DNA of 64,000 bases from Apostichopus japonicus (GCF_037975245.1 NC_092567.1:663501-727500); one strand, 5' to 3'; shown: positions 37,607 through 47,999, numbered from the stretch's first letter. Numbers and translations are program-made. The notes: generated from the letters alone by a model not told the origin.

Positions 37607-40600
37607 CATGCGACACATATAATTTTAAAAACACGGCTTGGTTTAGCGGGCCTAGATAAGTGGTAATTCTGTTGCAACACGTGCGTAATACACTCTCATT
37701 GATAGTAATAGAAAGGATATATACGAATCTACTTCAGTGTAATCATTGTGATTGAGTGGTATATGGACGTAGGTTTTTGACACAAAGGTCCGGGATTCGA
37801 TTCATAACTTCGCCTGTTCATGTTGCATTGCAAGGACTCGCAGAAGCAAAAAATTATCTCACTTTGTTCCGATTTCTTAATTGTTCAATTTACTCATCCA
37901 ATTTTACTTTCAAGTTTAACTTTATATCGCAGAAGAAACTACGCACGGAGCTGGAAGTTGAATCATTTTGCTTCGTTCAGTTTTTACAGATAAAATTTTA
38001 CTGTACATTACGATCTGGTTTATGCTAACAAGTAAAAGTCATGGAAAGAAAACTCACAGTTTTTCAAGTCTAGAACATATCTGGAAGATATATTCTGGTA
38101 TGTCAAATATTTCATTGATGCTCAAGCTCCTAAGGAGACAAGAAGATGTAAGGTAGACGGGAATAGATTACATAAATACATAAATCTTACATAAGTCTTA
38201 CATAAATAATATATGACAAGTCATTTAGCCTCTGAAGAAGATCCTGCTAGGATCGAAACGTCAGGCCAACTGACTTTTACTATAGTGGGGACGCGTGTCT
38301 GTTCTCTGATACTATCTAAGCGGAGCGCGACCATGGGTTCGCGCGTAGCGCACAATAATTGTTTTTGGCAAATATACCTCCCAGATCGCCGGAAATAACA
38401 CTTCCCAGACCCAATGATGCTCCCAAACCTCCTTAAATTTTAGATCTCATGGCTTAGAAATTTGGTTCGGGGAAGTACATGGGCGTCTGCAGAAAAAAAT
38501 CAGGGAACAAATAATCCAAGTAGACTTTTGTATACGATGGGTCTGGGGTCCTCTCCCAGAAAACAATTATAGACTGCCGCATTTCATTTGCAAAATGCTT
38601 AATCCAACTGCGCCAAAGTGAAATACAGGGGAATTTGAAATGCAGCCTTTCGTCAAAACACGGTAAATCATGTCCCCACCACTGAAAAGGTTGATGGGGA
38701 CGCGTCCCGTTGTCCCCACCAGGATCTGCGCTCATGCACAGGGTCTTAAGTGGATAAGCAAATTGCTTTATTTTGATAAATAATATATATCAACAAACAA
38801 GGGTTTAAATCCATTGAATATCACCAAGTATTACACGTGTTATGTGCATTATGATTGATAAAATGGACTTACGCGACTTGGAGATTGTCGCAGTGGATGA
38901 AAAAATTGTCTAGATCTTCGAGTTGATTGTTCTTAACATCCCTGCAATGAAAAAAAAATCATGAATGTTATCACATATACGCTTAGCGAAAGGTGTATAA
39001 CATGTGATATCACCATGATTGCTTATGTTGTCATATTGACACATTAAGTTCATCGTTTACACAAGTGCAGATCCAATCATCCAACTTATATCAAATATTT
39101 TAAATTAAGTCGACATAAAATACGTGACAGACATTTAGGTTGTTTTATCTAAAGAAGACTACGATAAAGTAATGATGAACTGATATTTTTATATAAAATA
39201 AGATGCAGCCTATCCATTCGTTCCCTGCAAATTAACACTATAAGCAACAGCTGGGAAGTTTGATATGCTTCTTACAACTTCTCCAAACTCGGCGGAAGAA
39301 GGAATGACTTTTGTAAGTTGTTAGCACCGAAAACCCTGTAAGGAAAGTGAAAAAAAAAACAGTTGCCATTATCTTTTAGTCTTGCGTGAAGGGCGCTTGT
39401 GTTGTGTGTGTGTGAAACCATGTCAACTTAAATTCATGGACTGGTATAGGTATATAGATCTACTCAAAGCCGAAGCCATGTTGGAGCACGGCGGAGTCGT
39501 CACCTTCCGTTGTACATACCACTGTGCCCACTTATAACACCAAAATGTATACAAACAATCTCAAACTTGTTAAATCCCCTTTTAAGGCAGTTGATATGCC
39601 CTTCTCTAAACTGATAGTCCCCAAAATCTCAGAATTCCTGAAAAGGTGGCTACCTCATTCAAACTTAGAAAGAGCTATCTTTATACTATTCGTATTTCCA
39701 CTCTTCAAAAATAAATAAATGTAGTATTACAAAATCTTGATCTTTCTAGTAAATGCAATTGTAGTATATAGTATATTATATATGGACTTATACAACCTCG
39801 CATTCGCAAGATAATGCATTCATTACTTACAAGAATTTCAGCTTCGTAAACTGTTCGAAATATTTCGTTGGGACGCAATTAATTTTATTGTCAGAAAGGA
39901 CCCTGTTGAAAAAAAAAAAATTGTATAAACTTATTAGTAAATTGTGTATTCCAACATGAGGGAATTCGACAAATGAAAAAAATACGGGTCACTTGATTGA
40001 TAAGCAAAGATTTATGTGGCCTTATATTTTTCTGGTGGTGTGGCTATATATACTAACACAAATGAATAACATGCATATATTGCTCAACCTACGTTTACCA
40101 ATACATGCAATCATCGATTGGAAGAGATTTATATAATTTAAATCATAGTGATTTAGAAAATCCAGAATAATGGAAGTGCCCAATGTAAAACAGAGCATTA
40201 AATATCATTAGAATAGAATGAAAGTAACGACTCATTGCTTGAAAGGGACATGAAAAACTTGTTTCATGATTTCTCACTCGTCAGGTATGCGACCATGTTA
40301 AAGTATGTCATTTGAATTTTGTGTTTCTGAGTTTGGTATGTAGCAATTTTTATTTTGAATGCCTGCAATTCAACATCAACTCAGAGAGTTGGTTAAGCGT
40401 TGATTCAAAGGGTGTCTATAGATAAGAAAATATTATTTCCTGTAGGCATAGCTTGCAACGTGTTGTGGTGTTGCTGTATGGCTTGGAGTGTTTGAATATA
40501 TTCCCATTAATACCCAAACTTGATTTGTCTATCCTTGAGTGACCAGACAAGTTTGCTTAGTTCAGTTTCGTTCCTATTGTGCTGGTGTGTGAATTAGCTT

Positions 40601-43600
40601 TTACTCTACAATTGCATTGTTTGGTTGGTGGTCTGTTATGGTTGTTGATAATAGATTTGTTGTGAGCATCGATTCTGTTTTTCATGTTTGGCATGCAGCT
40701 GTAACTAAGTATCACTGTGTTCTAATCTATGACAACTAGGAAAAATATTTTCACACGTATATGGAATTATGTACAAATTGATTTTGTAGCTATCGAACTC
40801 TTAAGACCGGATCAAGTCCATTAAGGTTTAGTTGACTAACTGCATAGCCACGTACGGCTAGAGACGTTTACGTCGTGTTATCTATAGAAACAATTTGCAA
40901 TTCCTTGGAGAGTGCCAACAATGTACATTCTTACCCAGCGTTCAAATCATTTGCTCATATCGAGTCAAATGCACTCCAAAAAACGCAACTACTCAAACAA
41001 GACCGCATACCTCCGTATTCCAAATCAACTATCGGTGAAGACATTTGCATGATACTGAATAGTTTGTTTGTTTCCGTATACCTCCGTATAACAAATCAAC
41101 TATCCGGTGAAGACATTTGCCTGGCATTGAATAGTGGTTTTGTTTCCGCATACCTCCGTATAACAAATCAACTATCGGTGAAGACATTTGCATGATACTG
41201 AATAGTTGGGTTTGTTTCCGTATACCTCCGTATAACAAATCAACTACCCGGGGAAGACATTTGCCAGGCATTGAATAGTGGTTTTGTTTCCGCATACCTC
41301 CGTATAACAAGTCAACTATCGGTGAAGACATTTGCATGATACTGAATAGTTGGGTTTGTTTCCGTATACCTCCGTATAACAAATCAACTATCCGGTGAAC
41401 ACATTTGCCTGGCATTGAATAGTGGTTTTGATTCCGCATACCTCCGTATAACAAGTCAACTATCGGTGAAGACATTTGCATGATACTGAATAGTTGGGTT
41501 TGTTTCCGTATACCTCCGTATAACAAATCAACTATCCGGTGAACACATTTGCCTGGCATTGAATAGTGGTTTTGATTCCGCATACCTCCGTATAACAAAT
41601 CAACTATCGGTGAAGACATTTTTTTAGTATAGTTTTTGGTTTTTCTATTTGTTTTCTTTCTTTGGTTGGACTCTCTTAAAGGAATCTTGCTTGCGTAGTT
41701 GAAACATTTAATGTGCAATCCATAAGATTGCTACATAATATATATCTTGCCCCCGTCTATGACAGTATTCACAAACACTTACATGGCCGTCACGTTTGAT
41801 GGCATATTTCGTGGCAAGGCGAGCAAATTTTGATTCTCACAATCAACCTTTGCTCCTCCATATGAACAAGTGCAGATTCCTGTTGGTCCACACACCGGAA
41901 CGTCTGTCGGAATATCAATGTACAAAACGTTTAAATTATAAATGACAGTAAATCGCTTTCTAATTCTGGTTAATCAAGGAGTAGGTGTTTCTCTTTGTTT
42001 TCATCTGACGAACTTATTGCCTTCAATATTCTCTGATTCCATCACCTACCCATTTTTTTCTGCATTATACTTCAGGGAAGTCTTTTCTGCAGCTGGAAGA
42101 CTCGGTTTAGTGTAATGCAATTCGTGCTTGTTGTTCTATGATGCGGCTGATACAAATATACCCTTTATAATTCGTAATGGTCCTTTGGTAAAAGTAACGG
42201 TATTAAATAAGACTAATGCCTTGATAGACTAAACTCAGAAAAGAAAACTTAAATAGCAGTAACGTTCTTTTTTGTTGCTATTTCTCATGTTAGTGCTATT
42301 ATAATGCACTTCAAACAGTTCGTATTCAGTTTTGACATGTACAGAAGTATTACGACAAGGGTTTCTATTAAACCATTCCGCCGTTCAATGACATGAGTGC
42401 CGCATAATTGGGAAGAAAAAAAAGTCTAATGGAAATTGACTTTGTAATTTGCGATGCATTGTCGTGTCACGGATGTCTTATTTTTGTATTCCAATGAACA
42501 ATAAAAATCGGCCACCACTTCAGTAATCCACCAATTTAAAAACAACAATCAGATATATAGCATATGATTACACTCTAAGAACTACTTCTTCGCGGTAAAC
42601 GCTGAGAATTTTACCAAAATTTGTTAAATTATGTTATGAATGTGTAGAAGTGATGACCATTTGTGATCTGAAATGCCGAATGTATTTTGTTCTGTTACTT
42701 GTAAGTACATCCTATACACTACTTGTTCATGTCTATGGTACATAAATCATATGTTTAGCACTGATTCCAATTTACCTAATGAGCAGTTTGAAATAAGGCC
42801 TACGTTTTCCATATGGCCTGGGCCTATTACCAGCTCTTCATGGCCCTGTGTATCTACCTCTTAAACTATCCCTCCAAATATATCAAAAGGGCTTATTCCA
42901 TGCATGGCTGGTAGCCACACTGGCAACTCTCTTGCAATTACAAAACCAAATGTATAGCCTACTGTTTCATATACAGGATTTTGTATGGGAATGACCCAAC
43001 TGTTTCTTCGCAAAACATCATGATGATCATACTAAAACAAAACAAAAAATATACCAAACAAGGGTTGGTTGCTGGTTTAGATGCAAGACAAAAGAGCTTA
43101 ATCAATATCTTAAGTAAAAATTGTTACAGGGATTAGTTTAGTTGGAAATAGTGGCTTCTGTGAAACATTATGACTGTTTTACATCAGTGTCCGCTCTCTA
43201 TTAAGAACTGAATATCTTTCTTAACCCTCGTAGCAGAATTTCTCTGAACATATGGATTTTTCAAACAATAAACTTAAAGTAAGAGGCATTTCTTCTAACT
43301 TTCAAGCGATATTTTGAGTTGCATTTGCTAAATGTTGAATACTGTTTTATTCTAAACTCTCATACCAATATCATTCATTAAATTGGCTAGGTAATTCTCA
43401 TTTATAAGGCGTATTAATTTCTAAATTTGTTTGAGATTTCAATATAGTTGTTGACTGACTTTACTATGCTATTATGAAAGGTGTCTGGGCTACGAAAGTG
43501 TTTGTATTTTTCCCCCTGAAAGTTGAATCATACATACCTGGAACGCTTAATTTATTTTTAACCAGAGTAGACTGAAGTGACTAAGTTGCTTTATTGAACA

Positions 43601-44637
43601 TTGTCTATATTTCTCACCATTGAGCTTACCATACTGGAAGAAATTGACGAGGGATGTATTTAGAAGATTTAACTGCCGAGACAAATTGCAACCAGGCTCT
43701 CTCAGTTACCATTACTGTTTCTTGTCACAAAAACACATGAATTAGCAGTTAGAAAAACTGTAAAAAGTGATAGACAGGACTTGAAATGGGACTTGAATTA
43801 ATTAAAAAGGGTCAAGGCAGCAAGGTATCTCAGCTTTTTAAGTTACAACAGTCGAGTTTTACGGTGTACAACTTTTCTTTTCCTGTGTTTCCCTGACACA
43901 AATTTTCACCTGCCCTTAATTCCGTTCTAAAAATCTCCATTCCCATCATATTAATTAGTCACTTTAAATTTAAAAAAAAAAACATTTTGAGAGAAAAGGC
44001 GGAGCGGCGAATAACCCTATCCTTTGCATAGTAGCTAGTAACGCAGTTCGCGTTTATAACTAATTCTTGTCTCCAATGCCATGCAATTTTATAATAACAC
44101 TATCCTTTGCATAGTAGCTAGTAACGCAGTTTACCATGCAATTTTATAATAACGCTATCCTTTGCATAGTAGCTAGTAACGCAGTTCACGTGTATAACTA
44201 ATTCTTGTCTCCAATGTCATGCAATTTTATATTGATACGAACCCTTACCGTTGTTATCAGGTCGTACCTGAAAATGTACGGTCAGACTGACTTTTGCCGT
44301 AGAAATCAACTTTGAGAATCTTCGAGAAAAAGGAAAGCGACGAGTAACACTCACCTTTGCATAGTAGTAATAAGTTCAGTTTAAGTGTACTACTATTCCT
44401 TTTTTTTTTCTATTGAGGCCTATTCCTGACAAACATTTCCAGTTGTCTTTAATTCCATTCTCCCAATGTCTTTCCCCCTTCCTTTTGATTAGTCCCTGTT
44501 GCACATAAAAGGAACCATATCCTTTATAAATAGGTCTTACCTGACAATGGACAGTCATCTTGAGTAGCGATAACTTGAGTCATTCGCTGCAGGCAGCCAA
44601 ACATGAGGAAGAAATACAGATACAGCATCATGTACAT
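25077..44637 (-). CDS. LRR, GCC2/GCC3-type cysteine-rich, multi-pass membrane receptor (19 coding exons)
   Basis: Exons in transcript order: 44637-44541, 41903-41783, 39902-39831, 39335-39276, 38941-38873, 38129-38058, 37310-37239, 37059-36985, 36336-36265, 33800-33729, 33380-33309, 32395-32243, 31439-31371, 30512-30432, 29710-29639, 28027-27840, 27608-26077, 25672-25531, 25165-25077. All have GT/AG borders and sum to 3180 nt, 1059 residues plus TGA. Order: signal peptide (1-25), LRR cap with CxCx motif (about 33-72), fourteen LRRs (73-409), Cys-rich GCC2/GCC3 (ephrin-receptor-like) repeats (410-650), then a membrane part from about 658 with 7-9 helices and a charged 29-residue tail. Extracellular LRR and Cys-rich parts with a polytopic membrane domain suggest a surface receptor. 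Ligand, G-protein coupling and channel activity are unknown. The family is seen as uncharacterised proteins; I know no established name. Confidence 0.87.
25531..25672 (-). CDS. LRR receptor exon 18: last membrane helices
   Basis: Residues 984-1031: LAALWTIFFNMLVAAVP and ILVTFLVILNTSVIFIAL, two more hydrophobic spans. Acceptor TTTGCAG, donor GTAAGT, phase 0 in, phase 1 out. Confidence 0.85.
26077..27608 (-). CDS. LRR receptor exon 17: Cys-rich repeats and most of the membrane domain
   Basis: Residues 473-983 in one 1532-nt exon. Cys-rich modules: GGFYQDQVGQFSP, CKICNPGTFVKEGAG, CLVCPTGT, AGFRACFCLENYFRRDRF, then CAQGYTGWMCTTC. The membrane part starts with SFMLELSIITIALVLFLFF. The motif LALGKIVLGFYQVMGEFW and the later FWP and IKPKCFWP are, from memory of the family, conserved among proteins with this GCC2/GCC3-plus-membrane layout. 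More hydrophobic spans lie near residues 759-784, 809-829, 877-893 and 939-970. I read the open frame past 26077 as intron; a GTGAGT donor follows LQ. Confidence 0.9.
27840..28027 (-). CDS. LRR receptor exon 16: LRR/Cys-rich linker
   Basis: Residues 410-473. Starts ITCQPPSTPM and runs into a Cys-rich module, CTSCPTGTYGKLLGWE then CHACPKG, of the GCC2/GCC3 type. The first cysteines may serve as a reduced LRR C-terminal cap. Phase 2 in, phase 1 out. Confidence 0.87.
29639..29710 (-). CDS. LRR receptor exon 15: LRR 14
   Basis: 72 nt: LLQDNPIRQLSSAVLDEI then VDEGV. The NPI form is typical of a final LRR before a C-terminal cap. Confidence 0.88.
30432..30512 (-). CDS. LRR receptor exon 14: LRR 13
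   Basis: 81 nt, the longest single-repeat exon: YLFQNKVERLTEPLFGN then TQENLTLKEV. Confidence 0.88.
31371..31439 (-). CDS. LRR receptor exon 13: LRR 12
   Basis: 69 nt: YLNGNNLKTLPGSLLAGT then TLIRL. Acceptor ATTGAACAG, donor GTAAGT. Confidence 0.9.
32243..32395 (-). CDS. LRR receptor exon 12: LRRs 10 and 11 fused
   Basis: 153 nt encode two repeats, DLGNNDLEEIPKGLF and LLLCGNKLNTLPKGLF, with no intron between, the only double-repeat exon in the gene. Phase 2 to 2. Confidence 0.92.
33309..33380 (-). CDS. LRR receptor exon 11: LRR 9 (divergent)
   Basis: 72 nt: FMSFIKMKTIPEGLFENT then SINSFL. The consensus asparagine is replaced, but length, phase and the IPEGLF core fit a repeat. Confidence 0.85.
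33729..33800 (-). CDS. LRR receptor exon 10: LRR 8
   Basis: 72 nt: DISWNGLTEIPEMFFGNQ then RMFRML. Confidence 0.9.
33960..34150 (+). mobile_element. LINE 3' UTR remnant in LRR receptor intron 9
   Basis: Sequence containing GGGCCCCATTGGTAATGG, TCTGTCAACCTAATGGG and a terminal TACAAACAAACAAACAAA tail resembles the 3' end of a CR1/L2-like LINE. The tail is the first part of the neighbouring 159-bp array. Confidence 0.5.
34124..35713. repeat. 159-bp satellite-like array in LRR receptor intron 9
   Basis: Ten nearly identical copies: starts (ATGAGTGCGAATAATACAAA) at 34124, 34283, 34442, 34601, 34760, 34919, 35078, 35233, 35392 and 35551; one copy lacks a 4-bp ACAA unit. Each copy also contains GTACATTGGCGTATGCGTAC and TAGGCTAGGCCTATTATGAC. 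High identity points to recent growth. Confidence 0.97.
36265..36336 (-). CDS. LRR receptor exon 9: LRR 7
   Basis: 72 nt: KLGSNNILALPPTLLRNC then TKLERL. The intron that follows on the minus strand carries the 159-bp array. Confidence 0.9.
36985..37059 (-). CDS. LRR receptor exon 8: LRR 6
   Basis: 75 nt: RLQNNYLMYLSEDSLSGA then CNNLRNL. Phase 2 to 2. Confidence 0.9.
37239..37310 (-). CDS. LRR receptor exon 7: LRR 5
   Basis: 72 nt: GLATNNVHRIWKHSFAGL then SSLREL. Donor GTACGT. Confidence 0.9.
37543..37604. repeat. (TA)n microsatellite in LRR receptor intron 6
   Basis: An almost unbroken run of alternating TA, interrupted near 37559. Confidence 0.95.
37745..37812 (+). repeat. Possible tRNA-derived SINE head
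   Basis: GTGATTGAGTGGTATATGGA resembles an A box and CCGGGATTCGATTCATAA a B box, spaced about 40 bp as in tRNA-derived SINE promoters. No complete tRNA fold was found. Low certainty. Confidence 0.35.
38058..38129 (-). CDS. LRR receptor exon 6: LRR 4
   Basis: 72 nt: SLSINEIFDIPEYIFQIC then SRLEKL. The usual N at the repeat's asparagine position is kept in SINE. Donor GTGAGT. Confidence 0.88.
38228..38266 (+). ncRNA. Hammerhead-ribozyme-like motif (Penelope-element type), degenerate
   Basis: GCCT, then CTGAAGA, then a GATCC...GGATC stem with loop TGCTA, then GAAACGTC, then AGGC. Order and pairings follow a minimal type I hammerhead: GCCT/AGGC as stem I, GATCC/GGATC as stem II, GAAA, a palindromic ACGT stem III, cleavage after TC. 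The core has A where active hammerheads have U (CUGAAGA against CUGAUGA), so activity is doubtful. Such motifs are known in Penelope-like retroelements. Confidence 0.45.
38456..38745 (-). repeat. Probable dispersed repeat remnant in LRR receptor intron 5
   Basis: An open frame here (MSADPGGDNGTRP at its start) lies wholly inside the intron between exons 5 and 6. It has GTGGTGGGGACATG-type sequence seen in interspersed noncoding repeats, and no recognised domain. Confidence 0.3.
38873..38941 (-). CDS. LRR receptor exon 5: LRR 3
   Basis: 69 nt: DVKNNQLEDLDNFF then IHCDNLQV. Phase 2 to 2; donor GTAAGT. Confidence 0.88.
39276..39335 (-). CDS. LRR receptor exon 4: LRR 2 (short)
   Basis: 60 nt, the shortest repeat exon: VFGANNLQKSFLLPPSLEKL, four residues shorter than the standard repeat. 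Phase 2 to 2. Confidence 0.87.
39831..39902 (-). CDS. LRR receptor exon 3: LRR 1
   Basis: 72 nt, one repeat of 24 residues: VLSDNKINCVPTKYFEQF then TKLKFL. Phase 2 to phase 2. Confidence 0.9.
41010..41622. repeat. 72/144-bp higher-order minisatellite in LRR receptor intron 2
   Basis: Two alternating ~72-bp subunits form a 144-bp repeat. The TATCGGTGAAGACATTTGCA core sits at 41030, 41173, 41317, 41461 and, ending differently, 41605. The alternate subunit carries CCGGTGAA.ACATTTGCC. As 72 is a multiple of three, a 229-codon frame stays open on the minus strand with a 24-residue period (IVDLLYGGIRKQT); it has no acceptor or family support. Confidence 0.95.
41783..41903 (-). CDS. LRR receptor exon 2: LRR N-terminal cap
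   Basis: Residues 33-73. VPVCGPTGICTCSYGG followed by KVDCENQNLLALPRNMP is the typical LRRNT pattern (C-x6-C-x-C-x8-C then LP..P). Phase 1 in, phase 2 out, joining exon 1 and the LRR exons in frame. Confidence 0.88.
41904..44010 (-). other. LRR receptor intron 1, distal part, nothing recognised
   Basis: No array, element or exon-like segment is seen before the short repeat that begins near 44010. Confidence 0.5.
44010..44245. repeat. 55/82-bp tandem repeat near the LRR receptor first exon
   Basis: CTATCCTTTGCATAGTAGCT recurs at 44018, 44100 and 44155, with a related partial copy near 44350. The middle copy lacks about 27 bp. Confidence 0.9.
44541..44637 (-). CDS. LRR receptor exon 1: signal peptide
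   Basis: Starts MYMMLYLYFFLMFGCL, a hydrophobic secretion signal, and ends ATQDDCPLS with one base of the next codon; donor GTAAGA. Three in-frame ATGs occur at residues 1, 3 and 4; I took the first. The 5' UTR is not resolved. Confidence 0.8.
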
Positions 44638-45700
44638 CACATAAACGCTTTTAAAAGTACTCAGATGGGAGCCTTTTTCAAAATATCATTCCACGGGTTG
44701 CAATCGCCTTTGGTAATGATCATGGGTTTCGTTTTACTCCGTGTACTTGGGAAGTATAGAACGGAACAGAGCATGTGAAAACACAAGGGGAACACGTTAC
44801 TTCACCAACGATGAGTAAACTTTGAAAACAATACGAAAAAGGAAAAAAAAAAGAAATTTGTAGCGGTGTCAGAATGATACATCGCAAAAACAGCAGTTAC
44901 AATATTACTACAAACTCATTTGCCTGTTTAAACAACACAACAGGTATTTATCAGAGCCTTTGTCAACCGAAAGTCAAAACTTACAATACAATAACGACCC
45001 CCTAAACAACAGAACAAGAAAAGGAAGTTAAAATCGAGTGCGACACGACACCGCCACGCATGATAGCTTCATGTGCACTTATCTTGCAAACTGTAACAAT
45101 CCCAGCCAACAGACGGTAGATCATGGTCTGTCCTATACAGACATATTCCCTATGAACGCGGTAAAGTATGCATGGGTTTGCTTAAAAGACAAGTTATACA
45201 GTGGTTCGGGTCTAATTAACGTATACGAGTATCATTATAATATAAATTTCCCTTGATTTATAGTACAGTTTTCTTTTGATTATAAACAATCTTGAAATGG
45301 AAGCCACCCGACGTGGAAGGTGTAATCCATTAGCACTTGCGGGTTTCTCCCACATTTTTGGTCGCGTAAGCGTCGTAAATATAACTGCTGGTTATATGAT
45401 TATCATATAAGTTATAACGTATTTGGATGATTTCACCTTGTTTCGTTATCCTCTTCATTGGACGACCTAAGTTGCATCTGATTTGATAGTGTCCTCGCGA
45501 ATAGGGGTTATCTACACGAATGATGAAACTACACAGGAGAAGGAAGGCGAAAATATATTCAACGTTAAGCGAGATCAAAGCTGAAGTTTAGAAGGTCATG
45601 ATATCAGCTGGTTATGACGTCATTTGATGATACGAGTTGTGTTGTAAGCAGTATTTTTCATTGAAATCCGGTTGATAATGAAGCATGCTCACACTAGACA
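44638..45700. other. Upstream region of the LRR receptor gene
   Basis: Should contain the promoter and 5' UTR of the minus-strand receptor. No TATA box or start site can be assigned. A hydrophobic-headed open frame at 45330-45578 (minus) has no ATG and is not called as a gene. Confidence 0.4.
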
Positions 45701-45705
45701 AGGAC

Positions 45706-46726
45706 AGCATAGATCAGTGGTAGGCTCTACATATTGCCATTTAATTCGTATTTATCAGCATAGATCAGTGGAAGGCTCTACGTATTGCCATTGAACTCGT
45801 ATTTATCAGCATAGATCAGTGGTAGGCTCTACGTATTGCCATTGAATTCGTATTTATCAGCATAGATCAGTGGTAGGCTCTACGTATTGCCATTGAACTC
45901 GTATTTATCAGCATAGATCAGTGGTAGGCTCTACGTATTGCCTTTGAATTCGTATTTATCAGCATAGATCAGTGGTAGGCTCTACGTATTGCCATTGAAT
46001 TCGTATCTATCAGCATATATCAGTGGTAGGCTCTATACGTATTACCACTGAATCCGTATTTATCAGCAGAGATCAGTGGTAGGCTCTACTTATTGCCATT
46101 GAATTCGTATCTATCAGCATAGATCAGTGGTAGGCTCTACGTATTGCCATTGAATTCGTATTTATCAGCATAGATCAGTGGTAGGCTCTATACGTATTGC
46201 CATCGAATTCGTATTTATCAGCATAGACCAGTGTTAGGCTCTACGTATTGCCATTGAATTCGTATTTATCAGCATGGATCAGTGGTAGGCTCTACGTATT
46301 GCCATTGAATTCGTATCTATCAGCATATATCAGTGGTAGGCTCTATACGTATTACCACTGAATCCGTATTTATCAGCAGAGATCAGTGGTAGGCTCTACT
46401 TATTGCCATTGAATTCGTATTTATCAGCATAGATCAGTGGTAGGCTCTACGTATTGCCATTGAATTCGTATTTATCAGCATAGATCAGTGGTAGGCTCTA
46501 CGTATTGCCATTGAATTCGTATCTATCAGCATAGATCAGTGGTAGGCTCTACGTATTGCCATTGAATTCGTATTTATCAGCATAGATCAGTGTTAGGCCC
46601 TACGTATTGCCATTGAATTTGAATCTATCAGCATAGATCAGTGGTAGGCTCTACGTATTGCCATTGAATTCGTATTTATCAGCATAGATCAGTGGTAGGC
46701 TCTACGTATTGCCATTGAATTTGTAT
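45706..46726. repeat. 51-bp minisatellite, about 20 copies
   Basis: Unit AGCATAGATCAGTGGTAGGC followed by TCTACGTATTGCCATTGAAT and TCGTATTTATC. A two-unit variant block (ATATATCAGTGG with TATACGTATTACCACTGAAT) occurs near 46013 and again near 46319, showing block duplication. Confidence 0.97.
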
Positions 46727-47335
46727 GTAAATCTGGAGAAGGTTAGTAGTTTGGATTTTTATATTCTGTTTACATTTTTTCTTAATACATCCTATATTTT
46801 ATTTAACTTTGGTGGTGAAATTTATAAAAAGAGACTATGATTTCAAAAACTAATTTCCAATTGAATCAATCAATTAGCCTAGTTACGCATAGGGATAAGT
46901 ATTGTAACAAATAATATTGTCACAAAACACCATATTTCGTAACGACCCAGTTTTTTTATACAAAATTCAACCTTTTTGTAAACTGGCCGATTACAAGTTT
47001 TGTACCACGAAAGGGCGTTACTAAAGGATGGTCTCCAGTGTCATAATAAGAAGAGAAAAGTTATTCTGTATGAAATATATAATGGACCAGTTTTGTGTAT
47101 TGTTATATATATACTTTATTACCACACGTCAACATCTTACATAGTTAGCTGCTCTATCATTCGAGTTTATGACTTCCACGTGACCATTACATTAAATGAC
47201 ACCAGCTCAGGTATAGCAGAGATTCCCTAGCGCCTCATTCTCATATGTCAATCAATGTACTGCAAAATGAGACATAGGCTTATTAACCATTTTAATGGGA
47301 ATATACAATATTTGATGTTGGTGACATTTATTCTC

Positions 47336-47925
47336 CTAACAGGAAACATCCGGTAGAAGGTCAAAGGTCATATTCATATCAAGATGGTATGATAGTTGGT
47401 GGAAGATAACAATTACAGTAACGTTAAACGAGTCAGGTGATCCTTCACAGCCAAGTATCTTCTAGACGTATTGTCATAATATACAAAGAAATAATATTAC
47501 ATACTTCTCTCTTCGTGTATAGCAAGAATAGCGACCTCGTCTTGAACATTTCGACTTTATCTTCTCTTCCGTTTAGAGTTTCAGTTATAAGCAGATGTTT
47601 ATCTTCGTAATATATTATGGCACTAAGATAAAACAATTCATAAAGAAACTCATAAACTCATAGTCAAATCTATAAGTTCAATGCACAGCAAATATTCTGT
47701 TGATGGGTAACAAAATATTGTATTTATTCTTCAATTACTCTCTTTGGATTTAATCATGATAATGTTCTTTGCAATATACAGTCTAGTACGAATTGATTGT
47801 TTATATATATTTATCTTTTAAATAAATAATGAAACATTGCATAGTACAATTATCATCCATTGTCTTATCAGATGTTTAGAATACGTGATAGATGTTATTT
47901 GAAACTATAACAAATGATCTGAGTT
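47336..47925. repeat. Inverted duplication, arm A
   Basis: Diverged but clearly alignable, in reverse orientation, to 61455-64000. Shared strings include GGAAACATCCGGTAGAAGGT, TGGTGGAAGATAACAATTA, TTCGTGTATAG, TTCAAGACGAG (minus), ATCTATAAGTTCAATGCACA and AATCCATTGTCC/CATCCATTGTC. Arm A is uninterrupted. Its left limit matches the window's right end, so the duplication may extend beyond 64000. Confidence 0.85.
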
Positions 47926-47999
47926 ATAAAAAAAGAAAATGTTCGAGCATGATTAAAGTGTACATTTTTCAGACAGTGTGTCTTTCGTGTGTGGGTTCT

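Noticed and set aside
45330..45578. Hydrophobic-headed 82-codon frame upstream of the LRR receptor
   Set aside because: It has no ATG (begins TTG) with an in-frame stop just upstream and no supported splice partner.
45706..46726. CRISPR-like array
   Set aside because: Units are contiguous with no unique spacers, and the genome is eukaryotic.
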